DNA of 16,387 bases from Brachionus koreanus (Eukaryota > Rotifera > Eurotatoria > Ploima > Brachionidae). The translations under genes and the position numbers were made by a program. The stretch covers positions 806,906 through 823,292 of the forward strand of contig PJRA01000401.1 of the NCBI GenBank assembly GCA_016987375.1, read 5' to 3'. Shown in pieces: positions 1 to 8,909 of the stretch. Every line of letters starts with the position of its first letter. The stretch's first letter is position 1. The notes under the pieces were generated by a model. The model made no database searches. It was given only the letters and a program-made list of their open reading frames with translations, and was not told where the DNA came from.

Positions 1-206
1 ATTTTAAATATAAAAATTTGATAGATAAAAGAATTGAGTATAGAAAAAATTAAAATTTATAAATAAAAAATTATTTCCCCGCGCCCAACTTTATTTGTTT
101 TATAATTTTAGAAAAAAATAAATTAAATAAAGGCAAAATTATTTTTGATGTATCGATTTTAAGACCCGATTTTATCTTTAAAAATTTATAAAATTTTCAG
201 GACTGA
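1..206 (+). repeat. Left arm of ~205-bp inverted repeat
   Basis: Pairs with 3821-4027: base 1 pairs with base 4027, and the match continues to about base 200 (CTGAAAATTTT on the far side), then weakens over a few bases with a small indel. Two of the few mismatches are in GGCAAAATT versus GGCAGAATT and GACCCGATT versus GACCTGATT. A GC-rich core, CCCCGCGCCCAACTT, stands out in otherwise AT-rich sequence. High identity suggests the two arms separated recently or are being homogenised. Confidence 0.9.
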
Positions 207-226
207 TGTTATTGTCTGATTAAAAG

Positions 227-989
227 TGGAATACGCAAGTAAAAAGTGCATTTACAAAAGCAAATAAGATCCTAGGATGCTTAAGCGAACGTTTGATTGA
301 TAGTAGAGAAAAGGAGTTATCGGCAAAATCATATACATCTATATTAGGACCAAAACTAGAACTTGCTGTTCAAGTTTGGAATCCAAGTTAAAAGATTGGG
401 CAAAGTGAAATTTTTGGTCAAATTTCATTTATCAAATATGATCAAAATATTTTAAATGTGATTTATTTAAAATTATTATTTTTTGATTTTTAAAAAAATT
501 TCAAAGTTTTATTATTAATTTTTTTAAAAGGATTTTAATTCATAAAAATGCATTGAAATTTAACTGCACATTTAAAACGTTTTGATCACATTTGAAAAAT
601 GAAACTTGATCATAAATTTTAGTTTGCCAAAGATAGATGTGAGATGTGAATACATTAACAAGAATTGAGGAACATGCCGCAAAATACTTTTGACTCTGTG
701 AGATATGGACTAAGAAATGTCCATACCAAAACTAAATGAAAGGCGAGTGAGAGGAGATTTGATTAAAATTTATAAACAAGTAAGTGGATTGAAAAATGCT
801 CAGTTAACTAGTATTCCTTTATCTGTATCAGAAGATAAAGGGCCAATATTAAGAAGCAATAGTATCAGAATGAAAATGTAAAGTTTTTCTGCAAACTGCA
901 AGCTGTTATCAAATCCAAATCCACGGAAACTTTTAAGATTGCACTTGGAAAAATTCAATGCTGCTTCAGCCCGGTTCAAGTATTCTTGT
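227..989 (+). pseudogene. CR1/Jockey-group LINE relic, 3' part of reverse-transcriptase ORF2
   Basis: This is a decayed non-LTR retrotransposon covering the C-terminal part of ORF2, after the catalytic motif. Frame 2 from base 227 reads WNTQVKSAFTKANKILG and later LELAVQVWNPS. These match the 'KANxILGxLKRTF ... LExAVQVWNP' block typical of CR1-like LINEs. After the insertion at 396-630 the protein resumes as TLTRIEEHAAK (652 on). It then reads PKLNERRVRGDLIKIYKQVSGL near 726-790 (shown here only as landmarks ERRVRGDLIKIYKQ), then SVSEDKGP and RSNSIRMKM, and ends near a tag at 990. Three frames are used and there are several stops (389, 711, 879), so it is inactive. The 5' part, including the catalytic domain, is missing. 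Confidence 0.85.
396..630. mobile_element. ~235-bp inverted-repeat element (MITE-like) inside the LINE relic
   Basis: The left end TTGGGCAAAGTGAAATTT (from 396) and the right end, read in reverse complement as TTGGCAAACTAAAATTT (from 630), form imperfect terminal inverted repeats of about 65 bp. Both run on through TTTCATTT(A/T)TCAAAT(A/G)TGATCAAAA and TTTTAAATGTG. The middle is AT-rich and non-coding. The element sits between the WNPS block (ends 388) and the next conserved block (652) of the LINE, as expected for a later insertion. Bases AGA flank both sides (393-395, 631-633), which may be a 3-bp target duplication or chance. No family assigned. Confidence 0.65.
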
Positions 990-1339
990 TAGAATGTAGC
1001 AGTAAGAACTTTTAACTAACTAGCAACATTTTGTACAATATGCTTTACTACACATGAAAAAATGCCTCTTCATTTAATTTTTTAGTTAAATACATTCTAA
1101 AAAAGTTTTAGAAAATAATTTTTGAACATGATCATTTAATTTTAATCATAAATTAATTGATTTATTAAAATTTTTTTTAATGATTATTATCTATCTTGAT
1201 TATTAAATTCATTTGACTTAAGACTTAAGTTAATTTTTAAAGAATTTCTTTAATTAACTCTTAATTATACATTTTTACAATAAAAATTTTTATGTTTATT
1301 TTTTTTCTTATCAATTTTTCTATCTAATTATTTTGGATA

Positions 1340-1362
1340 TTATAATAATAATAATAATAATA
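1340..1362. repeat. (TAA)n microsatellite
   Basis: Seven or so uninterrupted ATA/TAA units between TTGGATAT and GTTAATA. Short and ordinary for this composition. Confidence 0.85.
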
Positions 1363-1622
1363 GTTAATATTCTACGGTCAAGTTTAGTTTAAACTGACAA
1401 AGCAGGAAGACTAAAGTAAAAATTTTCCTATATGGTAAGTAACAATTTAGAAAAAAAAAAATTTTAAAATTTTAATTAGAATTTATTAGACTTTATTTTT
1501 TGCTTTATAGCTTCAACATAATATTGACTAAATTGAATTGGTAATGTTTTGTGTTACTTTATCCTTGTAAATATCATAGCTTGATTTTACATCATTTAAT
1601 TTTGATCTAGAAATTTTAGTTT

Positions 1623-1632
1623 TTTATTTATT
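1623..1632 (-). terminator. Polyadenylation signals of the 172-aa gene
   Basis: On the minus strand two overlapping AATAAA hexamers lie about 28-37 nt after the TAA stop at 1660-1662. The position suits a compact 3' UTR, but AATAAA is frequent by chance in sequence this AT-rich. Confidence 0.4.
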
Positions 1633-1659
1633 TAAATTAGTATCAAATTAAAATTAAAT

Positions 1660-2661
1660 TTACATGTGTTCTTTTGGTTCGGGTAACTTAGAAAAATATA
1701 ATTAGCAAAAATAAACAGGTTTACTAAGATTTTTACTTTTCTAAAGCTTCCATATGAAAACTCCAAGTCAATCATTTTCTTATTTGGCTTCAATGCAGTT
1801 TTAGCTCTCGGTCTATAAAATATATCTCTATCTTCATTATCATCACCATCATTCCACAGATCAAACAAGCTTTTCTAAACAAAAATTTTTCACTTTATTT
1901 CTTCCTGATCGATTGCTTACCGCAACTAGTGGGCTTCTACCATTTGGATAATTAAGAAAAAGACTGGAATTTTGAAATACACCTTAATACATTTTTTTTA
2001 TAAAATTTTCATTTTTTTAAATGTATTACTGTCATCCAGATATGAAGTGTGTCTAGAATGCTCGTCAGATAGTTTGCACAATACATCATCGCGATCAATT
2101 TTTCTCAAAGTCGGCAACGCTGGATTGTAAATACCACGCTTTACTCCAGCAAGCCTGACTAAATGATTCTTGGTATAGTGAACTTTTGGTTCAAGAGCGT
2201 TTAATTTGGCACCTTTCTGGTATTCGTTCCATTCACGTGACTTGGGCCCACTTAATATAAACAATTATTTAATTGAAACAGCTAAATTTATAAAAAGATT
2301 ATTTCTTACAAAAAATTCTAATTAGTGTTTTGAATTTTTTAAATGAAAGAAAATATAAAAAAAAATAAAAATTGAATTAGTTGAAAAGAAGAATAAATAA
2401 AAAATGATAAATTTTAGTTAAAAAATTAATAAAAAATTTAAGTAAAAGTTAAATTTAAAATAGCATTTTTTCTCAAAGTGGTCACTACATAATAAAATAA
2501 CACATTAAGACAAAAATTATGTCCATGTCCAATTGTTTGGAATTTAGTCAGAAATGCTTTCAAAATATGACAATGTGAAGTTACACTCACCTGACAGTGT
2601 GAAGCTTATTGAAAGGATCATTCAAAAAATTGGTGTATGAATACTGCATAAAACTATCCAT
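1660..2661 (-). CDS. Five-exon gene for a 172-aa protein of unknown function
   Basis: I do not recognise this protein. Exons on the minus strand are 2661-2591 (from ATG, MDSFMQYSYTNF), 2250-2030, 1982-1921, 1874-1737 and 1686-1660 (ends PKEHM then TAA). Introns of 340, 47, 46 and 50 nt all begin GT and end AG. Codon phases agree at all four junctions (2+1, 1+2, 0, 0), giving one open frame of 519 nt including the stop; such agreement is unlikely by chance. The protein is small, polar and rich in Tyr, Pro, Arg and Lys. It has no signal peptide or membrane segment, and an acidic run (NDGDDNEDRD, residues 126-135) before a basic tail. Exon islands are GC-richer than the introns. It lies wholly inside the inverted-repeat segment 1-4027. 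Size and composition recall small microtubule-associated ciliary proteins, but that is only a guess. Intron 1 and the last 8 codons are the least certain parts. Confidence 0.75.
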
Positions 2662-3820
2662 TCTAAATTAAATTTTGAGCTAAACTTATATTTTATTAAA
2701 TTTAAAATTGAATTAAGAAAAAAGAGGTTCGACAATATTAGAAGTTTGTTTAAAAAAAAATGTTGCATAATTTCTCATCTGCGCTGTTCTTATTACAGCA
2801 AAGCTGGTTCTTAAGCTAATGTTGTTAAAACTAATTTCGCTTTGAAATAAAAGATTGTTTATGTAGTTAGGTTTATTTGAGTCGAGCATTGTGTTTGTTT
2901 ATTAGAAATTTTGTTGTGATTTAGACATTGATGCCAATGGAAAATAATGAGGAAACACTTTTTCTTTATTCTTTCCTTTTACACTTTTAAGAAAAATAAA
3001 CTCCGCCGGCTTTCAAAGCATTTTCCTAAAGTTAATCCACAAAGGTAGACAAAAATTTTATTGCTTCAAGGCTCTTCTTATTCAAATATTTTTAAGATCA
3101 TCCCCTCTGTCTATTACGATCAAATAGACTGCTTGTTTGTTAAAAATCCCTTTAATACATATTTTTATTTTAAAATTAATTTAAAATAAAATTTCTTATC
3201 AGGATTTATTTTATAGCTGAAAAAAAAGGATAAAAATTGTGTATTTTTTTAAATAAAGATTAAATTAAAATAATAAATAAAATAAAATTTGCCTGAGACT
3301 AAGGTCTTTTAAATTCAAATTTGATTTTTATGATTGTAATTGTTTGTTGGGATATTGAGGTTTCCCTCAAAGAATTATGTAAGACCATTATCGATTTCAG
3401 TGTTTTCTTGATTTAAAACGTATCAAAATAAACATAGCTCAAGGGATGCATTTCAAAAGGTAACTAAAGTAAAAAGTTATAGTAGATTTATAAGAGTTTA
3501 AATAAATTGATAAAAAAATATTCTAATTTTTTAGTTATTTTTATAAGCAACTTTCTCTAATGAAGAATTATATTTTTTATTTAATTATTCAAGAATGTTT
3601 TCGAAAATTTGTTCTTTAAATTTTTATTTTAAAATGCTAATTGTTATTTTTTAGGTGGGTTGAAAGCTTTTAGAACTGTTTGAAATCAATAGAAAAAATT
3701 TGATTACAAATTTCCTATCATCAAATTCCTAAAATAAAACTCTTTAAATTCTTAATTTTTTTTTTAAAGTTAAAATTAAAAAATAATATTTTATTTTTCA
3801 AAATCAAGATAATTTGAACT
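2662..3820. other. Upstream region of the 172-aa gene, no assignable gene
   Basis: AT-rich sequence that must hold the promoter of the minus-strand gene starting at 2661. Around 2995-3117 a GC-richer patch is open on the plus strand for just over 40 codons (contains NSAGFQSIFLKLIHKG, then a stop). The minus strand of the same patch reads LNKKSLEAIKFLSTFV before stops. Neither is recognisable, so this is more likely an old repeat remnant than a gene. Nothing else stands out up to the right arm of the inverted repeat. Confidence 0.5.
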
Positions 3821-4027
3821 ACAGTGTCTGAAAATTTTATAAATTTTTAAAGATAAAATCAGGTCTTAAAATCGATACATCAAAAATAATTCTGCCTTTA
3901 TTTAATTTATTTTTTTCTAAAATTATAAAACAAATAAAGTTGGGCGCGGGGAAATAATTTTTTATTTATAAATTTTAATTTTTTCTATACTCAATTCTTT
4001 TATCTATCAAATTTTTATATTTAAAAT
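3821..4027 (-). repeat. Right arm of ~205-bp inverted repeat
   Basis: Reverse complement of bases 1-206, with the core AAGTTGGGCGCGGGG (about 3938-3952) matching the CCCCGCGCCCAACTT of the left arm. It is followed by a run of T at 4028, so the exact outer boundary is soft. Confidence 0.9.
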
Positions 4028-4780
4028 TTTTTTTTATTAATTTATTTTTGTACACGGCCTTCAAAATGTTTAGAAAATATAGGAAATATGACTTAAAGAA
4101 AAATGCTCATTTTATTGACAAAGTATAACTAAACAAATAGAAAGAAAATTAATTAGCTCTAGTGGAAACTCATCGATGAACTGGTGGCCCTTGTTTCCAA
4201 TTGAATTGCTTGCCTCATAGATCAAATTGATGCGAATTGTTATTCTTAAATAAAACAAAGAAAATTTAAAAATATAATGCTTCAAAGATAAGAAGAAAAA
4301 AAATTCAATAATGTTTAACTTTTATTTTCATTAAATCTTTTTATTTAATGTTTTTTTTTTAACATCGTTTAAAAAGCGTTCATTGAAATAATAATAATAA
4401 AAAAAAAAAGTAAAAATAAATATATTTTTAAAATAAAATGAAAAATTAATCAAATTTAATGCATTCTTGTTATGTAAGCCTCTGCCCAAATTTTTCATTG
4501 TCGTTTGATTCAGATGTTACTAAACTGATTAGCTAAACTAGAACAAGATTTTGAATTTTTCCAATTTTCCAATTCTTCTTTTTCAGATAAAATCTAATTA
4601 GATTTGTCTCTCTCTAAATCATCAAAATTCCCATAAATGCTAATTTGTGGTTTAGAATCAAATTCTAGTTCTTCACATTAATCAATCTCATTTTACGTCA
4701 ATTTTTATCAATATTTGAAAAATAAAAATTTTGTTTTTGTAATCTGCATAGTTGAAAACCTAGATAATCCATTTTTTTAG
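4028..4780. other. Spacer with two coding-like patches
   Basis: Mostly A/T runs. A GC-richer patch at about 4150-4245 is open on both strands: minus reads ITIRINLIYEASNSIGNKGH after a possible acceptor (TTATTTAAG), plus reads SSSGNSSMNWWPLFPIELLAS before a stop. No motif favours either. The second patch, 4510-4674, is listed separately. Confidence 0.4.
4510..4674 (-). pseudogene. Unidentified acidic coding relic with internal stop
   Basis: On the minus strand 55 codons read EELEFDSKPQISIYGNFDDL, then ERDKSN, a TAG stop, then ILSEKEELENWKNSKS and a TGA. The amino-acid mix is protein-like (acidic, amphipathic) and unlike the Lys/Asn/Phe/Ile noise in the surrounding frames. There is no start codon and no clear splice site. 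I read it as the remains of an exon or a transposon ORF. Family unknown. Confidence 0.35.
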
Positions 4781-5384
4781 AGATTATAAAATTTTTTTAT
4801 CTGAAATAAATTGTTTAACTGTTAAATTTGCTAAAGAACAGCTAGTTAAACTTAAAAAATTTGGTCCTGATTATTTTATTTTTGATGGCCGTGGAGGTAA
4901 AAAGATTTAAATAAATTTTTTTGATGTTCATTAATTTAAATTAATTAGGTAAGCATATATCGGCATTCTATGATTACTTTCCAGAATTGGAGGGGTTGGG
5001 GAGTTCACCTCGGACTAGATTCAAAATAACTGGAAAAAGTTTATGTTTTTACCATCTTTTGTCAAAAATCATGGTAAATTGTAAATTGTAAAAATAGAAA
5101 ATAAATATACCATTTTGTAGAAGAGATTATGAGCTTTCAGATTTGGTGCATATTTAATGAGTTATGACTATGAATACCTGAGATATTTTGACTTAAAGAC
5201 AAGCAACTTGTGTTTTTTTTTCAAATCTTTTAGGAGGTTGGGTCCACAAATTTTTTTTTTGACCACACCTAAAAAAATGGATTTTCTAGGTTTTCAACTA
5301 TGCAGATTAAAGTCAGTTTATGCAAATTCAGATAGTGCGGTAGTTTTGTAAACTGTAAAGTAGGCTGTTTTTGAAGCGTTTATG
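4781..5384 (+). pseudogene. Broken split gene with two mini-introns, possibly RNase III-like at its end
   Basis: A first exon (about 4781-4896) after a TTTTTTTAG acceptor reads DYKIFLSEINCL ... KEQLVKLKKFGPDYFIFDGRG. A 52-nt GT-AG intron (4897-4948) joins it in phase to exon 4949-5073 (GKHISAFYDYFPELEGLGSS ... KSLCFYHLLSKIM). A second 47-nt GT-AG intron (5074-5120) follows, but the next exon meets a stop unless the frame shifts. After that, RDYE, FRFGAYLMSYDYEYLRYFDL and, past two stops, AVFEAFMGV (about 5353-5379, before GTAAGT) can be read. The order DYE-F.FGAYL ... YEYL..F ... FEAFMG, with about 80 residues from first to last, resembles the RNase III layout (YERLEFLGDAVL ... EYLY..FP ... 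FEAFIGA). That likeness is from memory and weak. No start codon was found. It looks like a decayed copy of a spliced gene. Confidence 0.4.
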
Positions 5385-6320
5385 GGTGTTGTAAGTGTTT
5401 TTTATTAAAAAATATTTTAATTATCATTTTACAATTAATATTAAATATTAAATTAACTAACTTGATTATTTAAAATTATTTCTGAAAAATGATTTTGCTT
5501 AATTTGTATTTATTTGTATTTGAAGTGTTAATAGCCGGGTAAAAAACATACTTAAAATGCTTATGGTGCTTCAAAAACGGTTTAAAAATACTTTAAACGA
5601 AACATTTTGTTTAGTTTACTAAGTCTTTTTCCCTCGTTTTTTTAATCTGCTAGTTTAAATTTAAATAAAAAGATATTAGCTTTTTTTTTGTTGAAAAATA
5701 AGCACACACAGATCTGATCTTGTTTAGTATTTTTTATTTTGAATTATCTTGATTAATAAAAAGTTTTTCAAGAAAAATTAATTTAATAAATACATGTATT
5801 GATTTATGAGTAAAAAACTGAAATCTAATAATATTGCTGCTCTAAAATCAAAATTGATTTAAAAAAAAATCATATTAAATTTTTAATATTTTTTGTATTT
5901 TTTTTTATCTTAATTTTGCTTCCATCTATTGTTATCATTACCAAAATTATACAAATTTATATCACCCAAATTGAGTTTTTGCAATACTCAATATTTCAAT
6001 TTATTTTCAATATCTTTTAAATGCACAAAATTCGTTTCACATTTACAGAATAATTGGCTGATGCAAACTTTGTATCAACTGGTACATTTTACAGAAAGAA
6101 TTTTATGTACTTCATGTACTTATTTCTCTATATTTGATTAGAGAACTCGGTTTAAAAAAGCTTTTTGAAAATTAAAATATATATGCAAATATTTGCTTCT
6201 AAAATGAGTTGAAAACTAGGAGAATTAAGAATACTAAATAATTTTATTGGGAAAAGGTATTAATAAAAAAAATTTCATTTAAATTTTGTCTTAAAATAAT
6301 TCATAAAATCAGATATGAAC
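5385..6320. other. Spacer, no supportable gene
   Basis: AT-rich. A stretch at 5929-6141 is open for 70 codons on the plus strand without an ATG at its start and with no recognisable motif; the minus strand there also gives short protein-like pieces separated by stops. The right end holds the probable 3' UTR of the gene ending at 6321. Confidence 0.5.
6242..6248 (-). terminator. Polyadenylation signal for the gene ending at 6321
   Basis: Minus-strand CCCAATAAAATT contains AATAAA about 72 nt after the stop codon at 6323-6321. Plausible position; composition makes chance occurrence possible. Confidence 0.4.
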
Positions 6321-6928
6321 TTAAACCCAATCTGGATGAAGTAAAAATGTTGATTTTGGAGGTCGACCAGCAGTGTGAAATATAGTTGCATTTCTGAAAT
6401 GATAATCAGGATTTGCTTTGGGCAATGGATATTTATTTCTAATATCAGCTGATTTCAAATGTCTCATCACTCTCCATGTAGAGTTCTCGAACGAGCCCTT
6501 CAAATTATCCTGTGAATGACTGAGCAAACTGTTGTTTTCTTTAGATCGAATTGAAGGCAACGCACTTCGGCTTTCATTTAATCTTGATCGGCGGTTCAGC
6601 TTGCTTCGATATTTTTTCAAATGGTCCAAAATATCTTCCAAAGATTGAGCTTTATCACTAACACTAGAATCATTTGAGGACATTGCGCTGCTTAATTCAC
6701 TTCTACTCATTTCTTCTTCTTTTAAATTAGACAAAAATCTGTATACAACTTTCTGATCAGGCGTTTTGGCATGCTCGAACCAGTCTTCGATTTTTTCCCC
6801 CAAATTGCTCCAATCAATTTGATTTTTTAGGTCTTTGTTTCGTTTAGGCAACCTCACAGATGCTGAAGAACTTCGCGATATTTCATCAAAATTTTTAGAT
6901 TTGATCAGCTCATTCTCATTTTCTCCAA
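6321..6928 (-). CDS. Terminal exon of an unidentified gene, 201 codons
   Basis: The longest clearly coding exon on the minus strand. It starts after a TTTTTATTTTTAG acceptor (AG at 6930-6929), is open for 201 codons from GENENELIKSKNFDEISRSS and ends HPDWV-TAA. The first two bases complete a codon, so an upstream exon must end with one leftover base. There is no in-frame ATG before residue 74 of the exon, so the start lies upstream of 6928. The protein is hydrophilic: a helical, charged first part (WSNLGEKIEDWFEHAKTPDQ), a Ser-rich middle (SSAMSSNDSSVS), a basic stretch (RSKLNRRSRLNESRS) and a compact Pro/His/aromatic end (GRPPKSTFLLHPDWV) that looks like a conserved C-terminal motif. No signal peptide or membrane helix. 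Family not recognised. A candidate 5' exon at about 6970-7018 (KKLRFRDNLLKPK, donor AAAAA-GTGAAA) does not join in phase, so the 5' end is open. Confidence 0.7.
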
Positions 6929-8022
6929 CTAAAAATAAAAATTTTATAAAAAAATTTAAAATTTTTCACTTTTTAGGCTTTAACAGATTGTCCCTAAAAC
7001 GCAGCTTTTTTTCTCATTGAATCATTTTTTTTTTAATAAGTGAAAATGTATTCAAAGTTTGAATAATAAATTCCTGCAAAAGCTTATATGTCTCCCAGTT
7101 TATTTTTTCAATTGAAAAATTAAGAAATAGATTTAAAAAAAAATTTATTTTTTTTATAAAATACTTTTTTAAATTGATAAAGATAACTATCCCAGTCACA
7201 AAAAAAAAACGATGATAAATCGATGAAAATTGATAGATGAATCATTAATGAGTTAGGAACAATTTCATCTAATTTCGACGATGAAAATTAGTATATTTCA
7301 TCGAAAATAATTGATGAAAACTTTCTTAATTACAACTAAATTTATTTCATTATTAAATAGTTTTTTTTTATTTTTCAAGCAATTTTAGGAATTATAATAA
7401 ATAAAAAATTTAAAGCCAAGAGATTTTTTAAAATTTTCTAACTAGAATTCAGAATTTATCAACATGTTTGATTTGAAACGAACATCAATACACATTTTCT
7501 CACTAGAAGGACTTTTTAATTTTTTTATTCTTTATGTTATTTATTTTAGAATTACTTAATAGTCCTATAACTAGACTAGTAGCATCTTGAGTAGATCTTA
7601 AATCAAAGTACATTACTCTAAATTAAATTACCTATTACAAAATAGTAAAAATTTATAAATTTCGTACTTAATGTGTAATTTAATTTTTTCAAGTATTAAG
7701 TATATTATGTATTTCGGCTAGAGGTATGAATTTTCTGGCTGATTTTATAGTCTTATTATTATTTTTTTCTCATTATTTCTGTTTTTACGATTTTTTTCCT
7801 TTGATGAATAGAGTAATCGAGTTTTTAAAGGTATCTCTAAAAAAAAAAGATAATATTAAAATTAAAATAAAAATAGACAATTATTGCTTTTCAAAATCTT
7901 TTCAGAAAGACTACCTCTTTATGATAATAAACAATTTTTTGTGATAACGAAGTCTTGATTGTGTTAATTACTGTTTGAAAAATTAAATTTTCTCATGATC
8001 AAATTATAATAACAAGAATAGA
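6929..8022. other. Spacer upstream of the 201-codon exon
   Basis: Must contain the 5' exon(s) and promoter of the minus-strand gene, which I could not place. 7205-7322 holds a cluster of GATGAAA-type repeats. At 7726-7944 a plus-strand ATG frame of 72 codons (MNFLADFIVLLLFFSHYF...) is nearly all Phe, Leu, Ile and Lys in an AT-rich stretch, and I do not accept it as a gene. Confidence 0.45.
7205..7322. repeat. Cluster of GATGAAA / TTTCATC motifs in both orientations
   Basis: Within about 120 bases, ATCGATGAAAATT, CGATGAAAATTAG, TTTCATCTAATTTCG, TTTCATCGAAAATAA and TTGATGAAA occur. CTAATTTCGACGATGAAAATTAG at about 7270-7292 (longer than needed; core TTTCGACGATGAAAA) is a near-palindrome. Probably the core of an old foldback element; its ends are not visible. 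Confidence 0.4.
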
Positions 8023-8303
8023 TGTGATGGTCTGTTAATTGAAAAAAAGGAAAGTCAAAATCCATACATCTATTTAGCACTAACCAATAATATATAACGA
8101 TCAATTTATTCTGTGAATGAACGTTTTCTTGGCTCTAATCCAAAAAAACTCATTAACAATTGATAAGATGATTCAAGAATGAAACAAAGATGAAAAATTT
8201 TGATGATTGGGTCAATCCTAAATGTTCTTTAAGAATAAAGATTGGGATTAAAGATTTCCAAGCAAAATTTTCGAAAACACAAGCCGAAAAATCTAAATTC
8301 TAA
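8023..8303 (+). pseudogene. Weak coding-like remnant
   Basis: One frame reads CDGLLIEKKESQNPYIYLAL, a stop, then SVNERFLGSNPKKLINN. A second frame then reads MKNFDDWVNPKCSLRIKIGI and on to KSKF and a taa at 8301. Residue use is protein-like but there are stops and a frame change, and no splice sites fit. Unrecognised; may be part of an old transposon. Confidence 0.25.
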
Positions 8304-8565
8304 AATTATTTAAGTTCAAACTTTTATTTAAATAATTTTTTACGAAATAAAAACTTGATTTTCTCATAGGTAAAATTAACTTTTTTGTTAATCAAAATAA
8401 ATAAACTTTTTTTTTAGTAACATAGAAAAAAAAGTTTATTTTACTACTATACTCTAAATAGATTTAATTAAAATCAAAAATAAAAATTTAGAATACTCTC
8501 TCAAAATTAATGTTAATAGTAGCATTACCATTTGGTTTATTTGAAATAAGCTTGTTTATTTATTT

Positions 8566-8676
8566 ATGTTTCTTTTGCAAGAGCTTTTGGACCAAATTAA
8601 TCTTTTAATAAAACAAATAGAGTTACAAATATATGAAACGGATTACTGGAAGAAGTGGCTAGCGCCAAAATTTTAA
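8566..8676 (+). other. Short ORF or exon, 36 codons
   Basis: ATG frame of 36 codons: an amphipathic Leu/Ile/Gln-rich helix (QELLDQINLLIKQIEL) followed by YETDYWKKWLAPKF and TAA. A TTTCTTTTGCAAG acceptor lies just inside, so it may instead be a last exon. The antisense strand is also open (ATSSSNPFHIFVTLFVLL), so strand is uncertain. No known family. Confidence 0.25.
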
Positions 8677-8793
8677 TATTTTTAAGTCAAAACTGGATGC
8701 ATGGAATGTGAAAAAATGATTTTTTTCATAAAAAGCAGTTTAAATTGAACATCTCAGCTTAATATTTAATTTGCAGGTTTTCAAAATACTGAC

Positions 8794-8909
8794 TCATATG
8801 ATTTTTGCGCTACTTCTTTCTTCATTTAAACTGAATATTAGAGATACAACATATTCGTTAAAGTACTGATTTGATGGATTAATCGTATGGGTAAATCCCT
8901 CAAATTTAT
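8794..8909 (-). other. Possible terminal exon on the minus strand
   Basis: After a TTTTTATTTGATAAG acceptor the minus strand is open for 37 codons (KFEGFTHTINPSNQYFNEYV, then VSLIFSLNEERSSAKII) and ends in TGA. The first two bases would complete a codon from an upstream exon, which I could not find between 8912 and 9500. Mixed polar and aromatic composition looks like real protein. Function unknown. Confidence 0.3.

Larger units (their letters stand above)
990..1659. other. Spacer between LINE relic and the 172-aa gene
   Basis: AT-rich with no supportable gene. It contains a short (TAA)n run at 1340-1362 and, close to its right edge, the probable polyadenylation signals of the minus-strand gene that ends at 1660. 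Confidence 0.6.
1..4027. mobile_element. Segment bounded by long inverted repeats, possible TIR element carrying a gene
   Basis: The first ~206 bases reappear in reverse complement at 3821-4027 with only a few differences, so this ~4-kb stretch has the outline of a long-TIR DNA element. Its interior holds no recognisable transposase. It holds a CR1-like LINE relic with a smaller element inside it, and a five-exon minus-strand gene. The left arm starts at the first base of the window, so the true left end and any target-site duplication cannot be seen. It could be one non-autonomous element that captured host DNA, or two copies of the same short repeat that landed in opposite orientation. Sequence alone does not decide. 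Confidence 0.45.

Noticed and set aside
1632..1868. Unspliced 78-codon reading continuing past 1737 on the minus strand
   Set aside because: Beyond the GTAAAAATC donor at 1736 the frame becomes AT-rich noise; splicing to 1686 gives a short in-phase end instead.
5929..6141. 70-codon plus-strand open frame
   Set aside because: No ATG at its start, no splice sites that fit, no recognisable motif; the other strand gives equally protein-like fragments.
6850..6857. Start of the minus-strand gene at GTG (VRLPK)
   Set aside because: GTG is an ordinary Val codon here: the frame stays open and protein-like upstream to the acceptor at 6928.
6835..7020. 61-codon plus-strand frame
   Set aside because: Antisense to the start of the minus-strand 201-codon exon and to its acceptor; lower-quality composition.
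7014..7199. 61-codon minus-strand frame
   Set aside because: Lys/Ile/Asn/Phe-rich noise in A/T runs with no splice or start context.
7726..7944. 72-codon plus-strand ATG frame with a possible internal intron (GTATCT ... TTTTCAG)
   Set aside because: Almost entirely Phe, Leu, Ile, Lys and Asn as expected from AT-rich sequence, no motif, and the spliced version ends after a dozen codons.
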